A DNA stretch of 33,542 nt from Amylibacter sp. (GTDB lineage Bacteria > Pseudomonadota > Alphaproteobacteria > Rhodobacterales > Rhodobacteraceae), in NCBI GenBank assembly GCA_016764475.1, contig JAESRV010000006.1, positions 1 through 33,542 of the forward strand, given 5' to 3'. The translations under genes and the position numbers were made by a program. The notes under the pieces are model-generated. The model ran no database searches, was not told where the DNA came from, and saw only the letters and a program-made list of their open reading frames with translations. Positions 7,082-17,522 of the stretch are shown here, one piece after another (position 1 is the first letter of the stretch; each line of letters starts with the position of its first letter).

Positions 7082-8460
7082 GTGTGCTTTGGACAAAAGA
7101 CCAAGCCGTTGCCGCAACGGGCGGCACATGTGCGGCTGATTGGCAGGCGTCAGGCGTTTCAATAGACACCCGAAGCTTGCAAAAGGGCGATCTGTTTGTC
7201 GCCTTGACGGATGCGCGTGATGGCCATGATTTCGTGGCGCAAGCCTTGGAAAAAGGGGCAGCGGCAGCTTTGGTTTCACGCATCCCCGACGGGGTTTCAG
7301 CGGACGCACCACTGTTGATTGTCGACGATGTCTTGCAAGGGTTAGAGGCCATGGGCGTTGCCGCAAGGGCACGTATTTCAGGCAAAGTCATCGGGGTCAC
7401 AGGCTCTGTCGGAAAAACCGGCACCAAGGAAATGTTGCGCACTGCCCTTAAGGGGCAGGGGCGCGTACATGCGGCGCAAAACAGTTACAATAATCACTGG
7501 GGCGTGCCGCTGACACTGGCGCGGATGCCGCAAGACACTGAATTTGCGGTGATCGAAATCGGCATGAACCACGCAGGCGAGATCAAACCTTTGGCCCGTA
7601 TGGCCGATCTGGATGTCGCCCTGATTACCAACGTAGCACCTGTGCATCTAGCGGCTTTTTCAGGGGTTGAAGAAATAGCCCTTGCCAAGGCCGAGATTTT
7701 TGAAGGGCTAAAACGTGGCGGCACTGCTGTGCTGAATGCCGATATAGATACGCTGGCTATTTTGCAGGATGCGGCGGAAAATGCAGGCGCGCAAATCGTG
7801 ACCTTTGGCGGCGCAAAGAATGCGAATTTCCGCCTTCTGGGGGCTTATGTTTCGGATGATGCCACCAAGGTCGTGTTTGATCTGGCAGGCCAGAAAATCG
7901 ACTATAGATTAGCCGCCCCCGGCGCACATCTGGCAATGAACTCGTTGGCGGTTCTGGCCGCTTGTGATGCGGTCGGTGCAGATTTCAACCGCTGCCTTGC
8001 AAACCTTGCAACATGGACAACCCCCGCAGGGCGGGGCAAGCGCGAAACGGTTCAGATGCAAGATGGTATCACCATTGAATTGATCGACGAAGGCTTTAAT
8101 GCCAACCCCACCTCTATGGCTGCCGCCCTGGATGTTTTGGCGCAATTACATACAAAAGGCCGCAAGGTTGTGATCCTGGGCGATATGCTGGAACTGGGTA
8201 AAACCGAAAAAGATTTACACAAGGCTTTGGCCGACTTGGCATCGCTGAAAAAGATGGATGTAATCCATCTTGTCGGCCCGTTGATGAAAGGGCTTTACGC
8301 CGCCTTGCCAAAGGCTAATCGCGGGCTTTGGGTTAAAAATGCGGATCAGACCGCACAAATTATAGAGCTGATAAAACCGCATGATATTGTGATGGTCAAA
8401 GGTTCAAAAGGCTCCAAAGTTTCAAAAATTGTGGACGCCATCAGGAAAACAAGTGCATAA
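7078..8460 (+). CDS. murF: UDP-MurNAc-tripeptide D-Ala-D-Ala ligase MurF
   Basis: MurF joins D-Ala-D-Ala (made by Ddl, encoded downstream) to the tripeptide, completing UDP-MurNAc-pentapeptide. The 460-residue protein shows DTRSLQKGDLFVAL near the N-terminus (uridine binding), the ATP loop TGSVGKT (108-114), NSYNNHWGVPLTL, and the C-terminal region with ILGDMLELG, all family hallmarks. The start ATGA overlaps the murE stop. Length is normal. Confidence 0.97.
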   Translation: MSVLWTKDQAVAATGGTCAADWQASGVSIDTRSLQKGDLFVALTDARDGHDFVAQALEKGAAAALVSRIPDGVSADAPLLIVDDVLQGLEAMGVAARARISGKVIGVTGSVGKTGTKEMLRTALKGQGRVHAAQNSYNNHWGVPLTLARMPQDTEFAVIEIGMNHAGEIKPLARMADLDVALITNVAPVHLAAFSGVEEIALAKAEIFEGLKRGGTAVLNADIDTLAILQDAAENAGAQIVTFGGAKNANFRLLGAYVSDDATKVVFDLAGQKIDYRLAAPGAHLAMNSLAVLAACDAVGADFNRCLANLATWTTPAGRGKRETVQMQDGITIELIDEGFNANPTSMAAALDVLAQLHTKGRKVVILGDMLELGKTEKDLHKALADLASLKKMDVIHLVGPLMKGLYAALPKANRGLWVKNADQTAQIIELIKPHDIVMVKGSKGSKVSKIVDAIRKTSA

Positions 8461-8484
8461 AGTACAAAAAGCAGGGGAACAGGC

Positions 8485-9570
8485 ATGTTATATTTTTTAA
8501 GCGAGTGGTCGGATGGCGGCGATGTGTTCAATCTATTCCGCTACATTACATTCAGGGCAGGCGGGGCATTTTTTACCGCCCTGATCCTAAGCTTTATCTT
8601 TGGGCAACCATTGATCAACTGGTTGAAAAAGAAACAAAAAAAAGGCCAACCTATTCGTGAAGACGGCCCTGAAAGCCACATTATCGCCAAGGCAGGCACG
8701 CCCACAATGGGCGGGGTTCTGATCCTTGGCACCTTATTGGTGTCGACATTGTTATGGGCACGTAGCGACAACCCCTATGTCTGGATTGTTTTGTTTGTAA
8801 CGGCGGGCTTCGGCCTGATCGGGTTTGCCGATGATTATCTGAAAGTTACCAAACACACGGTTGCAGGGTTTTCGTCAAAAGCCCGGCTTTTGATCGGCTT
8901 GGTGATTGCGGTGATTGCGGCGATTGCAGCATCTTATGCACATCCCGATGAATTATCGGGGCAACTGGCCTTGCCGATTTTTAAAAATGCCCTGTTTAAT
9001 CTGGGCTATCTGTATATCCCGTTTGTGGTCATTGTCATCGTAGGCTCTGCCAATGCGGTAAACCTGACCGATGGGCTGGACGGTCTTGCGATCATGCCGG
9101 TGATTATTGCAGGCGGCACACTTGGGATCATCGCCTATGCGGTGGGCCGCGTTGACTTTACCGAATATCTGGATGTGCATTATGTGCCGGGCACCGGCGA
9201 ATTGCTGATCTTTACCTCTGCCATGATCGGTGGTGGTTTGGGCTTCCTTTGGTATAACGCGCCGCCTGCGGCTGTGTTCATGGGTGACACCGGCTCACTT
9301 GCTTTGGGCGGAGCCTTGGGCGCGATTGCGGTTTGCACCAAACACGAAATTGTGCTGGCCATTGTCGGCGGACTGTTTGTGGTCGAGGCCCTGTCGGTGA
9401 TCATTCAGGTGTTGTATTTCAAAAAGACCGGCAAACGGGTGTTCTTGATGGCCCCCATTCACCACCACTTTGAGAAAAAGGGCTGGTCGGAACCCCAGAT
9501 TGTGATCCGTTTCTGGATCATCTCTTTGATACTGGCCCTTGTGGGGCTTGCTACATTGAAGCTGCGTTAA
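8485..9570 (+). CDS. mraY: Phospho-MurNAc-pentapeptide translocase MraY
   Basis: MraY transfers phospho-MurNAc-pentapeptide to undecaprenyl phosphate, making lipid I on the inner face of the membrane. The 361-residue protein is rich in membrane helices (about ten). It carries the conserved FADDYLK with Asp116/Asp117, [22 protein letters not shown] and the [11 protein letters not shown] histidine loop. AGGGGAA precedes the ATG at 8485. The TAA is followed at once by the murD ATG, with no spacer. Confidence 0.98.
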   Translation: MLYFLSEWSDGGDVFNLFRYITFRAGGAFFTALILSFIFGQPLINWLKKKQKKGQPIREDGPESHIIAKAGTPTMGGVLILGTLLVSTLLWARSDNPYVWIVLFVTAGFGLIGFADDYLKVTKHTVAGFSSKARLLIGLVIAVIAAIAASYAHPDELSGQLALPIFKNALFNLGYLYIPFVVIVIVGSANAVNLTDGLDGLAIMPVIIAGGTLGIIAYAVGRVDFTEYLDVHYVPGTGELLIFTSAMIGGGLGFLWYNAPPAAVFMGDTGSLALGGALGAIAVCTKHEIVLAIVGGLFVVEALSVIIQVLYFKKTGKRVFLMAPIHHHFEKKGWSEPQIVIRFWIISLILALVGLATLKLR

Positions 9571-10977
9571 ATGATCCCTGTTCGCGGATACGACGGCCAC
9601 AAGGTGGCGGTTCTGGGGCTGGGCAGGTCTGGCCTGTCAGCGGCTTTGGCTTTGCGGGCAGGCGGGGCCACGCCTGTTTGTTGGGATGATAATCAAGCGG
9701 CACGCGATCAGGCTGAAGCAGAAGGTCTGCTTGTAACTGACCTGAACAAAGATAAACCGTGGGAAGATGTGGTCAGCCTGATCGTGTCGCCCGGCATTCC
9801 GCATCTTTATCCGCAAGCCCACGCCATTGTGCAAAAAGCTTGGGGCATGGGTGTTGTTGTGGATAATGACATCGGCCTGTTTTTTCGCTCGTATGCCACG
9901 CCGGACTGGGACAAGTTTGATGTGATGCCAAAAGTGATCTGCATCACGGGATCAAACGGCAAATCCACCACCACGGCCCTGATTGCACATATCTTGCAAG
10001 AGGCAGACAAGCCTGCGCAAATGGGTGGCAATATCGGGCGTGGAGTGCTTGATCTTGACCCCGCAAGTGACGGCGAGATACTGGTGCTGGAACTGTCTTC
10101 CTACCAAATAGAACTCGCGCGCGCATTGGCCCCCGATATGGCCGTGTTCATGAACCTAACGCCTGATCATCTGGATCGGCACGGCGGCATTGGCGGCTAC
10201 TTCGCTGCCAAACGGCGGTTGTTTTCAGAAGGTGGGCCTGACAAGGCGATCATCGGGGTGGATGAACCTGAAGGCCGCTATCTGGCCAACCAAGTGCGCC
10301 AAGACAGCAAAACCGGTGATCCGGTGATTGCGATCTCATCCGGGCGCAAGTTGCAAGGGCGCGGATGGTCGGTTTTCGCCCGCAAAGGGTTCCTTGCTGA
10401 ATGGCGTAAAGGGCGGCAAGTGGCCTCGATTGATTTGCGTAATATCCAAGGCTTGCCGGGGGCGCATAATCACCAAAATGCCTGTGCCGCTTATGCGGTG
10501 TGCCGCGCGTTAGCGATGGCCCCCAAGGTGGTAGAGGCGGGTTTGCGGTCTTACGGCGGGTTGGCACATCGTTGTCAAATCATCGCTACCCATGCAGGCG
10601 TGACCTATGTGAATGACAGCAAAGCCACCAATGCGGATGCGGCGCAAAAAGCCCTGCTTGCGTTCAAGAACATCCACTGGATTGTCGGCGGGCAGGCCAA
10701 GGCGGGGGGCATTGCCGCCCTTGCGCCGCAGTTTGATCGCGTGGCGAAAGCCTATCTTGTGGGGGAAGCCGCAAATGCGTTCGCAGATCAACTAAGCGAT
10801 GTCCCGCATGAGAAATCAGGCAGCGTTGAAGCCGCCGTTAAAGCGGCGGCACAAAACGCCAAATCGGGTGATGTGGTGCTACTGGCACCCGCCTGTGCCA
10901 GCTTCGATCAGTTTGATAGCTTTGAAGCGCGTGGTGATGCATTTGTGGCGGCAGTAAGGGCTGTGATAAACGGCTGA
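9571..10977 (+). CDS. murD: UDP-MurNAc-L-alanine:D-glutamate ligase MurD
   Basis: MurD adds D-glutamate to UDP-MurNAc-L-Ala using ATP. The 468-residue product has an N-terminal Rossmann-like domain ([12 protein letters not shown]), the ATP loop ITGSNGKST (125-133), [10 protein letters not shown] in the central domain, and NDSKATN plus [12 protein letters not shown] in the C-terminal domain, all diagnostic of MurD. It abuts mraY with no gap. The 94 bases between it and ftsW are the largest break between consecutive genes before ftsZ. Confidence 0.97.
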   Translation: MIPVRGYDGHKVAVLGLGRSGLSAALALRAGGATPVCWDDNQAARDQAEAEGLLVTDLNKDKPWEDVVSLIVSPGIPHLYPQAHAIVQKAWGMGVVVDNDIGLFFRSYATPDWDKFDVMPKVICITGSNGKSTTTALIAHILQEADKPAQMGGNIGRGVLDLDPASDGEILVLELSSYQIELARALAPDMAVFMNLTPDHLDRHGGIGGYFAAKRRLFSEGGPDKAIIGVDEPEGRYLANQVRQDSKTGDPVIAISSGRKLQGRGWSVFARKGFLAEWRKGRQVASIDLRNIQGLPGAHNHQNACAAYAVCRALAMAPKVVEAGLRSYGGLAHRCQIIATHAGVTYVNDSKATNADAAQKALLAFKNIHWIVGGQAKAGGIAALAPQFDRVAKAYLVGEAANAFADQLSDVPHEKSGSVEAAVKAAAQNAKSGDVVLLAPACASFDQFDSFEARGDAFVAAVRAVING

Positions 10978-11026
10978 TTTTTGCCGTAAGCTATGTAAAA
11001 GACTAGCCAAAAGCCCAAATTTATGG

Positions 11027-11043
11027 CATTCCAACAGGGAATG
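11027..11043 (+). repeat. Short hairpin between murD and ftsW
   Basis: CATTCC (11027-11032) and GGAATG (11038-11043) form a 6-bp hairpin with a 5-base loop in the murD-ftsW gap. There is no T-run, so it is not a clear terminator. It might be a processing site in the long dcw mRNA, or chance. Confidence 0.25.
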
Positions 11044-11098
11044 ACGGCCCGTTCAATGAGGCCGCATCTAAATGGCAGGCAAATGGCGAGCAGCAGCA

Positions 11099-12289
11099 AT
11101 GACTGAAATGGCTTTTGGTAGGGTTGCCCAACAACCCATTGATCCTATTTTACCCAGATGGTGGCGTTCCATCGACCGGGTTTCTTTAGGATGTGTTTTG
11201 GTACTCTTTTTGATCGGTATCCTGTTGGCATTAGCCGCATCCGTGCCTTTGGCTGAACGTAACGGCCTGCCGCAGTTCTACTATGTGTACAAACAGATTT
11301 TCTTTGGCTCAGTGGCTTTAACCGCGATGATTATGACCTCTATGATGCCGCCGGTATTGCTGCGCCGTTTGGGCGTTTTCAGCTTTGCCTGTTGTTTCAT
11401 CGCTTTGTTGTTGTTGCCGGTGTTCGGCACCGACTACGGCAAAGGGGCGACGCGGTGGTTTTCATTGGGTTTTGCATCTGTGCAGCCGTCTGAATTTCTA
11501 AAACCCTTCTTTATCGTATTTTCCGCATGGATGATGGCGTCAGCGGTCAAAGTGGGTGGCCCGCCCGGCAAACGTATTTCTTTCTTTGTGATGATTAGTG
11601 TTGCATTCCTTTTGGTCATGCAGCCTGACTTCGGGCAGGCAATGCTGATCGTGGCGTCTTGGGGGGTGATGTATTTCATTGCAGGTGCCCCAATTTTGCT
11701 ATTGATCATGATGGCTGTGGCCGTCGTGGGTGCTGGCCTTTTTTCATATAATAACTCTGAACACTTCGCACGGCGTATTGACGGTTTCTTAAGCCCTGAT
11801 TTAGACCCGCGCACCCAGCTTGGTTATGCCACAAACGCGATCCAAGAAGGTGGCTTTTTCGGTGTTGGCGTGGGTGAGGGCCAAGTGAAATGGTCACTGC
11901 CCGATGCGCATACCGATTTCATTATTGCGGTGGCGGCAGAGGAATACGGGCTGATACTGGTCTTTATCATCATCTCTTTGTTTGTGGTGATTACCGTGCG
12001 CTCGTTGTTCCGTCTGGTGCGTGAACGTGATCCGTTCATTCGCTTGGCCGGTACCGGTATTGCGGTGCTTTTCGGTATGCAGGCAATGATCAATCTGGGC
12101 GTGGCGGCACGTTTGTTACCAGCCAAAGGCATGACCCTGCCGTTTGTCAGCTATGGCGGCTCTTCACTGGTGGCGGCTGGTCTGGGCTTGGGCCTGTTAT
12201 TTGCATTTACCCGTACCCGCGCCCAAGGTGATATGGGCGATCTGTTAGGCCAAGCCCGTCAAAGCCCAAGGATTATACGCGATGCCTGA
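11099..12289 (+). CDS. ftsW: Septal peptidoglycan polymerase FtsW
   Basis: FtsW is the SEDS-family glycosyltransferase that polymerises lipid II at the septum together with FtsI. It has about ten membrane helices, an [15 protein letters not shown] segment, and the family signature [15 protein letters not shown] near the C-terminus. The frame is open from ATG 11072, but I prefer ATG 11099 (protein begins MTEMAFG, 396 residues), because Rhodobacterales FtsW proteins, as I remember them, start that way. Neither start has a strong ribosome binding site. ATG 11108 is also possible. The 3' end overlaps murG by eight bases. Confidence 0.93.
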   Translation: MTEMAFGRVAQQPIDPILPRWWRSIDRVSLGCVLVLFLIGILLALAASVPLAERNGLPQFYYVYKQIFFGSVALTAMIMTSMMPPVLLRRLGVFSFACCFIALLLLPVFGTDYGKGATRWFSLGFASVQPSEFLKPFFIVFSAWMMASAVKVGGPPGKRISFFVMISVAFLLVMQPDFGQAMLIVASWGVMYFIAGAPILLLIMMAVAVVGAGLFSYNNSEHFARRIDGFLSPDLDPRTQLGYATNAIQEGGFFGVGVGEGQVKWSLPDAHTDFIIAVAAEEYGLILVFIIISLFVVITVRSLFRLVRERDPFIRLAGTGIAVLFGMQAMINLGVAARLLPAKGMTLPFVSYGGSSLVAAGLGLGLLFAFTRTRAQGDMGDLLGQARQSPRIIRDA

Positions 12290-13382
12290 CGCCCCGCTTT
12301 TAGTCATAGCCGCAGGTGGCACAGGCGGGCATATGTTTCCCGCACAGGCCTTGGCCGAAGAAATGTTGCGTCGTGGCTGGCGGGTGAAACTATCCACTGA
12401 TCCACGAGGTGCGCGTTACACAGGCGGCTTTGCCCATACGGTTCAGGTGGAAGTGGTGAACTCTGGCACATTCGCACGTGGTGGCCTGATGGCAAAACTG
12501 CGGGTGCCGTTTCGTATTTTGTGGGGCGCAATATCCGCACGTCGTTCAATGAAGCGCGACCGCCCTGCGGTGGTTGCAGGCTTTGGCGGCTACCCTGCCA
12601 TTCCTGCAATGCTGGCGGCTGGAAATCTGAAAATACCGCGCCTGATCCATGAACAAAACGGCGTGTTGGGCCGGGTGAACAAGAAGTTCGCGCCCAAGGT
12701 TGATATTGTGGCTTGCGGCACATGGCCCACAAAAATGCCCGAAGGGGTCAAGGGCATACATGTGGGCAACCCGGTGCGCCGCTCGGTTATGGAAAAACAC
12801 GGGGCGGGGTATATCACGCCCGGTAACTGGCCGATGAACATTCTGGCTATTGGCGGCTCGCAAGGGGCGCGGATATTGTCGCAGATGATGCCCCAAGCGG
12901 TGGCTTTACTGCCCGAAGAAATCAAAGCGCAGTTGCGCGTGGTACAACAGGCGCGTGAAGAAGATACCCAAAGCTGCGAAGCCGCTTATGCGCAAGCGGG
13001 TGTGCGGTGCGAAATCTCACCCTTTTTCCGCGACATTCCGCGCCTGATGTCTGAAGCACAACTGATTGTATCGCGTGCAGGTGCGTCTTCAGTGGCGGAT
13101 ATCTCAATCATCGGGCGCCCCTCTATCTTGGTGCCTTTGGCGATTGCGATGGATGATCATCAAAGTGCCAATGCACGCGGTTTGGCAAAAGCAGGCGGGG
13201 CGATTGTGATCCCTGAAAAAGAATTGACAGCGATCAGCCTGTCGAAATGTATTGCCACGGTTTTGCAAGATGCGGACGGGGCTGCTAAAATGGCGCAAGC
13301 GGCCTTGTCGCAAAGCCGTCCGGAAGCGGCCGGGCATTTGGCAAATCTGGTGGAAGAACTGGCGGCAAAGGGGCATGGATAA
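12282..13382 (+). CDS. murG: Lipid II synthase MurG
   Basis: MurG transfers GlcNAc from UDP-GlcNAc to lipid I, giving lipid II, as a peripheral protein on the inner membrane face. The 366-residue GT28-family protein has the N-terminal glycine loop AGGTGGH (11-17), a second motif IGGSQGAR, an [12 protein letters not shown] segment, and a C-terminal half with [11 protein letters not shown] and the DDHQSANA sugar-binding region. It overlaps the ftsW end by eight bases and abuts murC. Confidence 0.97.
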   Translation: MPDAPLLVIAAGGTGGHMFPAQALAEEMLRRGWRVKLSTDPRGARYTGGFAHTVQVEVVNSGTFARGGLMAKLRVPFRILWGAISARRSMKRDRPAVVAGFGGYPAIPAMLAAGNLKIPRLIHEQNGVLGRVNKKFAPKVDIVACGTWPTKMPEGVKGIHVGNPVRRSVMEKHGAGYITPGNWPMNILAIGGSQGARILSQMMPQAVALLPEEIKAQLRVVQQAREEDTQSCEAAYAQAGVRCEISPFFRDIPRLMSEAQLIVSRAGASSVADISIIGRPSILVPLAIAMDDHQSANARGLAKAGGAIVIPEKELTAISLSKCIATVLQDADGAAKMAQAALSQSRPEAAGHLANLVEELAAKGHG

Positions 13383-14774
13383 ATGAACGCAACAACAAAA
13401 CTACCGACACAGCTAGGGCCGATCCATTTTGTCGGCATTGGCGGCATTGGCATGTCGGGCATTGCCGAAGTGCTTATCAACCACGGCTATACGGTGCAGG
13501 GATCAGATTTGCGACCCAGTAAAATCACTGATCGTTTGGCACAGATGGGGGCAAAAATCTCGTTCCCGCAAATGGCGGAAAATCTGGAAGACGCCGAGGT
13601 TGTGGTGATCTCGTCCGCGATCAAACCCGGCAACCCCGAACTGGACAGCGCACGCGCACGCGGCCTGCCCGTGGTGCGCCGCGCTGAAATGCTGGCCGAA
13701 TTGATGCGCCTGAAATCCAATGTGGCCATTGCCGGTACCCACGGCAAAACCACCACCACCACGATGGTCGCAACCCTGCTGGATGCAGGCGGGCTTGACC
13801 CGACTGTAATCAACGGCGGTATTATTCACGCTTATGGTTCAAACGCGCGGATGGGTACGGGCGAATGGATGGTGGTGGAAGCGGACGAAAGCGACGGCAC
13901 TTTTAACCGCTTGCCTGCCACCGTGGCCGTGGTCACGAATATCGACCCCGAACATATGGAACATTACGGCACGTTCGATAATCTGCGCGATGCTTTCTAT
14001 ACATTCGTGTCCAACATCCCGTTTTACGGGGTGGCGATCTGCAACACCGATCACCCCGAAGTGCAGGCCCTTGTGGGCCGCGTCAATGATCGGCGCATTA
14101 TCACATATGGCTTTAACACGCAGGCAGACGTTCGCGCGGAAAACCTGACCTATAAAAAAGGCTCTGCCTATTTTGACATTGCCTTGCAGGCGGAAGATCA
14201 ACGCATTGACGGTATGGTGCTACCGATGCCGGGCGATCACAACGTATCCAACGCATTGGCCGCCATTGCCGTGTCACGATACTTGGGTATGAAACGCGCA
14301 GACATCCTTGAGGCCTTGAAAGGTTTCAAAGGTGTGAACCGCCGTTTCACCCGTGTGGGTGAGGTGGATGGCGTGACCATCATCGACGATTACGCGCACC
14401 ACCCGGTTGAGATTAAAGCGGTGTTGAGTGCGGCCAAACAAGCTACCGATGGCCGTGTAATAGCGGTACACCAACCACACCGTTATTCACGCCTGCATGA
14501 TCTGTTTGAAGATTTCTGCGGTTGTTTCAATGATGCCGATGTTGTGGCCATTTCAGATGTCTACGCCGCAGGCGAAGACCCGATTGAAGGGGCCGACCGG
14601 GATAGTTTGGTCGCGGGGCTGATTGCAGCGGGGCATAAACATGCACATGCCATTTCGGATGAAGCCGCGTTTCGCGAGTTTGTGAAGGCCAAAGCCAAAC
14701 CCGGTGATCTGCTGATCTGTCTGGGGGCCGGCACAATCAGTGCTTGGGCCAACGGATTGGTTGCAGACAGGTGA
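13383..14774 (+). CDS. murC: UDP-MurNAc:L-alanine ligase MurC
   Basis: MurC adds the first stem residue, L-alanine, to UDP-MurNAc. The 463-residue product carries the N-terminal GIGGIGMSG (18-26), the ATP loop GTHGKTT (118-124), EADESDGTF, and [10 protein letters not shown] with QPHRYSR in the C-terminal domain, all standard for MurC. It begins immediately after the murG stop. Its TGA overlaps the preferred murB start GTG 14771 by four bases. In many Rhodobacterales a DUF2484 gene sits between murC and murB; here there is no room for one. Confidence 0.97.
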   Translation: MNATTKLPTQLGPIHFVGIGGIGMSGIAEVLINHGYTVQGSDLRPSKITDRLAQMGAKISFPQMAENLEDAEVVVISSAIKPGNPELDSARARGLPVVRRAEMLAELMRLKSNVAIAGTHGKTTTTTMVATLLDAGGLDPTVINGGIIHAYGSNARMGTGEWMVVEADESDGTFNRLPATVAVVTNIDPEHMEHYGTFDNLRDAFYTFVSNIPFYGVAICNTDHPEVQALVGRVNDRRIITYGFNTQADVRAENLTYKKGSAYFDIALQAEDQRIDGMVLPMPGDHNVSNALAAIAVSRYLGMKRADILEALKGFKGVNRRFTRVGEVDGVTIIDDYAHHPVEIKAVLSAAKQATDGRVIAVHQPHRYSRLHDLFEDFCGCFNDADVVAISDVYAAGEDPIEGADRDSLVAGLIAAGHKHAHAISDEAAFREFVKAKAKPGDLLICLGAGTISAWANGLVADR

Positions 14775-15703
14775 TCAAAAACCTGCCAGATGTGCGCGGC
14801 ACTTATACCGCCAACCGCCCCTTGGCTGATTTATCATGGTTAAAGGTAGGCGGCCCTGCCGAGGTGCTGTTTCAGCCCGCCGATGTGGCAGACTTGCAAA
14901 GCTTCCTGAAAAACCTGCCTGCGGATATTCCCGTGATGCCCATCGGCGTTTGTTCCAACCTGATCATCCGTGATGGTGGCATCAAAGGTGTGGTTATCCG
15001 CATGGGGCGCGGCTTTAACGGAATAGAGATACGGGACGATAACCGCGTACGCGCTGGGGCGGCTGCCCTTGATGCGCATGTGGCCCGCAAAGCGGCAGCG
15101 GCTGGCATTGATTTGGCGTTTTTACGCACCATTCCGGGGGCCATTGGTGGGGCTGCCAAAATGAACGCGGGGTGTTATGGCATTTATACCGCTGATGTTT
15201 TCATAGAGGCGCAAGCGATAACGCGATCAGGTGCCTTGGTAACATTGACCAAGGCCGATATGGGGTTTGCCTACCGTTCAACCACAATACCTGACGGCAT
15301 GATCATCGCTTCGGTTATCTTGGAAGGAACTTCAGGTGACCCGCAGGAAATAGAAACCAAAATGGCCGATGCGCTGGAAAAACGTGCCGCGACGCAGCCG
15401 GTCAAAGACCGTTCTTGCGGCTCGACTTTTCGCAATCCCGCAGGCTTCAGTTCAACGGGGCTTGCCGATGATGTGCATGATTTAAAGGCTTGGAAAGTCA
15501 TTGATGACGCGGGAATGCGCGGTGCCAGCATTGGTGGCGCGCAAATGTCGCCGATGCATTCCAACTTTATGATCAACAAAGGGGGTGCCACTGCCACAGA
15601 TTTGGAAAATTTAGGTGAGAAAGTACGAAAAAGGGTTTTCGATAACAGTAAGATCACGCTAGAGTGGGAAATAATGCGGGTCGGCGAACCGATCCTGAAA
15701 TAA
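14771..15703 (+). CDS. murB: UDP-N-acetylenolpyruvoylglucosamine reductase MurB
   Basis: MurB is the FAD-dependent reductase that makes UDP-MurNAc from the enolpyruvyl intermediate using NADPH. The protein shows KVGGPAE (25-31) and an FAD-binding region with [11 protein letters not shown]. The catalytic proton donor lies in SCGSTFRNP (Ser218), and Glu300 falls in the C-terminal EWEIMRVG. The frame is open back to TTG 14744, but GTG 14771 overlaps the murC TGA as GTGA and gives the usual 310-residue length, so I prefer it. The ribosome binding site is weak, which fits translational coupling. Confidence 0.95.
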   Translation: MIKNLPDVRGTYTANRPLADLSWLKVGGPAEVLFQPADVADLQSFLKNLPADIPVMPIGVCSNLIIRDGGIKGVVIRMGRGFNGIEIRDDNRVRAGAAALDAHVARKAAAAGIDLAFLRTIPGAIGGAAKMNAGCYGIYTADVFIEAQAITRSGALVTLTKADMGFAYRSTTIPDGMIIASVILEGTSGDPQEIETKMADALEKRAATQPVKDRSCGSTFRNPAGFSSTGLADDVHDLKAWKVIDDAGMRGASIGGAQMSPMHSNFMINKGGATATDLENLGEKVRKRVFDNSKITLEWEIMRVGEPILK

Positions 15704-15749
15704 AAAACCCTAAGAGCCATAAAAATGGTCGCGGGTGAAAGAGGCGGGT

Positions 15750-16661
15750 ATGTCGAGCAGGACAATATCACGCGTATGTGTTTTGATGGGCGGCCCATCA
15801 GTGGAACGGGAAGTTTCGCTGGTATCTGGCCGTGAAGTAGCAAGTGCATTGCGTGATGAAGGTTTTCAAGTTGTTGAACTGGACGCAGGGCCAAGCCTTG
15901 CGGCTGACTTGTATGCAGCCAACGCCGATGTTGTGTTCAACGCGCTGCATGGCCGTTGGGGTGAAGACGGTTGCGTCCAAGGCCTGCTGGAATGGCTGAA
16001 AATTCCATACACCCATTCGGGTGTGATGGCCTCGGCCATGGCGATGGATAAAGAACAGACAAAACGGTTATATGCGTCTGTTGGCCTGCCTATTGCAAAA
16101 AGTATCCTTGTTTCCAAAGAAGAAGTGCAAGCGGGCCATCCGATGCAAGCGCCTTATGTGGTGAAGCCTTATAATGAGGGTTCCTCTGTTGGGGTCTATA
16201 TTGTGAATGCAGGCGAAGGCCCAGCGCGCCTGAACGCGCAAATGCCTGAAACAGTAATGGTTGAAAAATTCATTCCGGGGCGTGAGTTGACCACCACGGT
16301 GATGGGCGACAAAGCCATTTCGGTGACCGATATTCAAACCGATGGCTGGTATGATTATTCTGCCAAATATGAAACAGGCGGATCACACCATGTGATCCCC
16401 GCCGATATTCCCGCTGATATTTTTGATGCTTGTCTGGATTACGCCTTGCGTGCGCATCAGGTTCTGGGGTGTCGCGGCATGTCGCGCACTGATTTTCGTT
16501 GGGATGAAACCAAAGGGCTGGATGGATTGATCCTGCTGGAAACCAACACGCAACCCGGCATGACATCCACATCATTGGCCCCGGAACAGGTGGCAGCCAG
16601 CGGCATTCCTTTCGGTAAACTGGTGCGTTGGTTGGTAGAGGATGGCTCATGCAACAGGTGA
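15750..16661 (+). CDS. ddl: D-alanine--D-alanine ligase
   Basis: Ddl joins two D-alanines with ATP, supplying the dipeptide used by MurF. The ATP-grasp protein is 303 residues from ATG 15750, which follows an AGAGGCGGG ribosome binding site. A GTG at 15735 is in frame but less likely. Family signatures are GGPSVERE (14-21), HGRWGEDG, KPYNEGSSVG, FIPGRELT and the C-terminal ETNTQPGMT. It is separated from murB by 46 bases and overlaps the start of ftsQ by 13. Confidence 0.96.
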   Translation: MSSRTISRVCVLMGGPSVEREVSLVSGREVASALRDEGFQVVELDAGPSLAADLYAANADVVFNALHGRWGEDGCVQGLLEWLKIPYTHSGVMASAMAMDKEQTKRLYASVGLPIAKSILVSKEEVQAGHPMQAPYVVKPYNEGSSVGVYIVNAGEGPARLNAQMPETVMVEKFIPGRELTTTVMGDKAISVTDIQTDGWYDYSAKYETGGSHHVIPADIPADIFDACLDYALRAHQVLGCRGMSRTDFRWDETKGLDGLILLETNTQPGMTSTSLAPEQVAASGIPFGKLVRWLVEDGSCNR

Positions 16662-17521
16662 ACAAAGCATATGATCCCGCCCCAAGCCGGGTAAAGTATA
16701 AACTGCACCGCTTGTGGCTGACGCCGGTTTATCGCGCTTTGATCCGAACGGGCCTGCCTGTGCTGCTGATTTTTGTGGCCCTTATGGCATGGTTGCGCGA
16801 CCCTGACGTGCAGCAAAAAATTGTGACGTACTTTGAAAATGCACAAAACGCGATGGAAGAACGCCCTGAATTTATGGTGCAGCAAATGCGCATTCAAGGC
16901 GCATCGGAACCGGTTGACAAGCTGGTGCGCGATGCGATGAATATAACGTTCCCTGCCAGTTCATTCCGTCTGGATTTGCCCGCCCTGAAAACAACTGTGG
17001 AAGATATTGAAGCGGTTGAAACCGTTTCTATTCTGGTTGGTGCCAAGGGGGTTTTGCAAGTAGGCATTGTTGAACGTGTGCCCGCCCTGCTTTGGCGCAA
17101 TGACGATGGTTTGACCTTGCTGGATGCACAAGGTGTGGTCTCTGGCCGCGTTGATGCGCGCCAAGATCGTGGGGATCTGCCTTTGGTGGCGGGCTTGGGC
17201 GTAGAACAAAATATCGCCGAAGCATTAGAGATTTTCCAAAAACTTGCGCCCATCGCGGGCCGTGTGCGCGGCTTGATGCGCAAGGGTGAACGCCGCTGGA
17301 ACGTGGTTCTGGATCGCGGTCAGGTTTTAATGTTGCCCGAAGATCAACCGATTGCCGCGCTGGGGCGCATTTTGGCATTGCACCGCGCACAAGACATATT
17401 GAACCGCGACATTCTGGTCGTGGACATAAGAGATGGCAGAAAGCCGATTTTACGGCTTTCAGCACCCGCATTAGATGGTTTTAAAAAGCTGCGACTAACA
17501 GCAGCAGAAGAGGATAATTAA
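16649..17521 (+). CDS. ftsQ: Cell division protein FtsQ
   Basis: FtsQ is a bitopic inner-membrane protein and the anchor of the FtsQLB complex. From ATG 16649 (after AGAGGA) it is 290 residues: a cytoplasmic tail with APSRVKYKLHRLWLTP, one membrane helix (about 32-49), a POTRA domain (about 70-140, including VETVSILVGAKGVLQVGIVERVP-type strands) and the beta domain ending KPILRLSAPALDGF. A TTG at 16628 is in frame but less likely. The start lies within ddl. It ends one base before ftsA. Confidence 0.92.
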   Translation: MQQVNKAYDPAPSRVKYKLHRLWLTPVYRALIRTGLPVLLIFVALMAWLRDPDVQQKIVTYFENAQNAMEERPEFMVQQMRIQGASEPVDKLVRDAMNITFPASSFRLDLPALKTTVEDIEAVETVSILVGAKGVLQVGIVERVPALLWRNDDGLTLLDAQGVVSGRVDARQDRGDLPLVAGLGVEQNIAEALEIFQKLAPIAGRVRGLMRKGERRWNVVLDRGQVLMLPEDQPIAALGRILALHRAQDILNRDILVVDIRDGRKPILRLSAPALDGFKKLRLTAAEEDN

Positions 17522-17522
17522 C

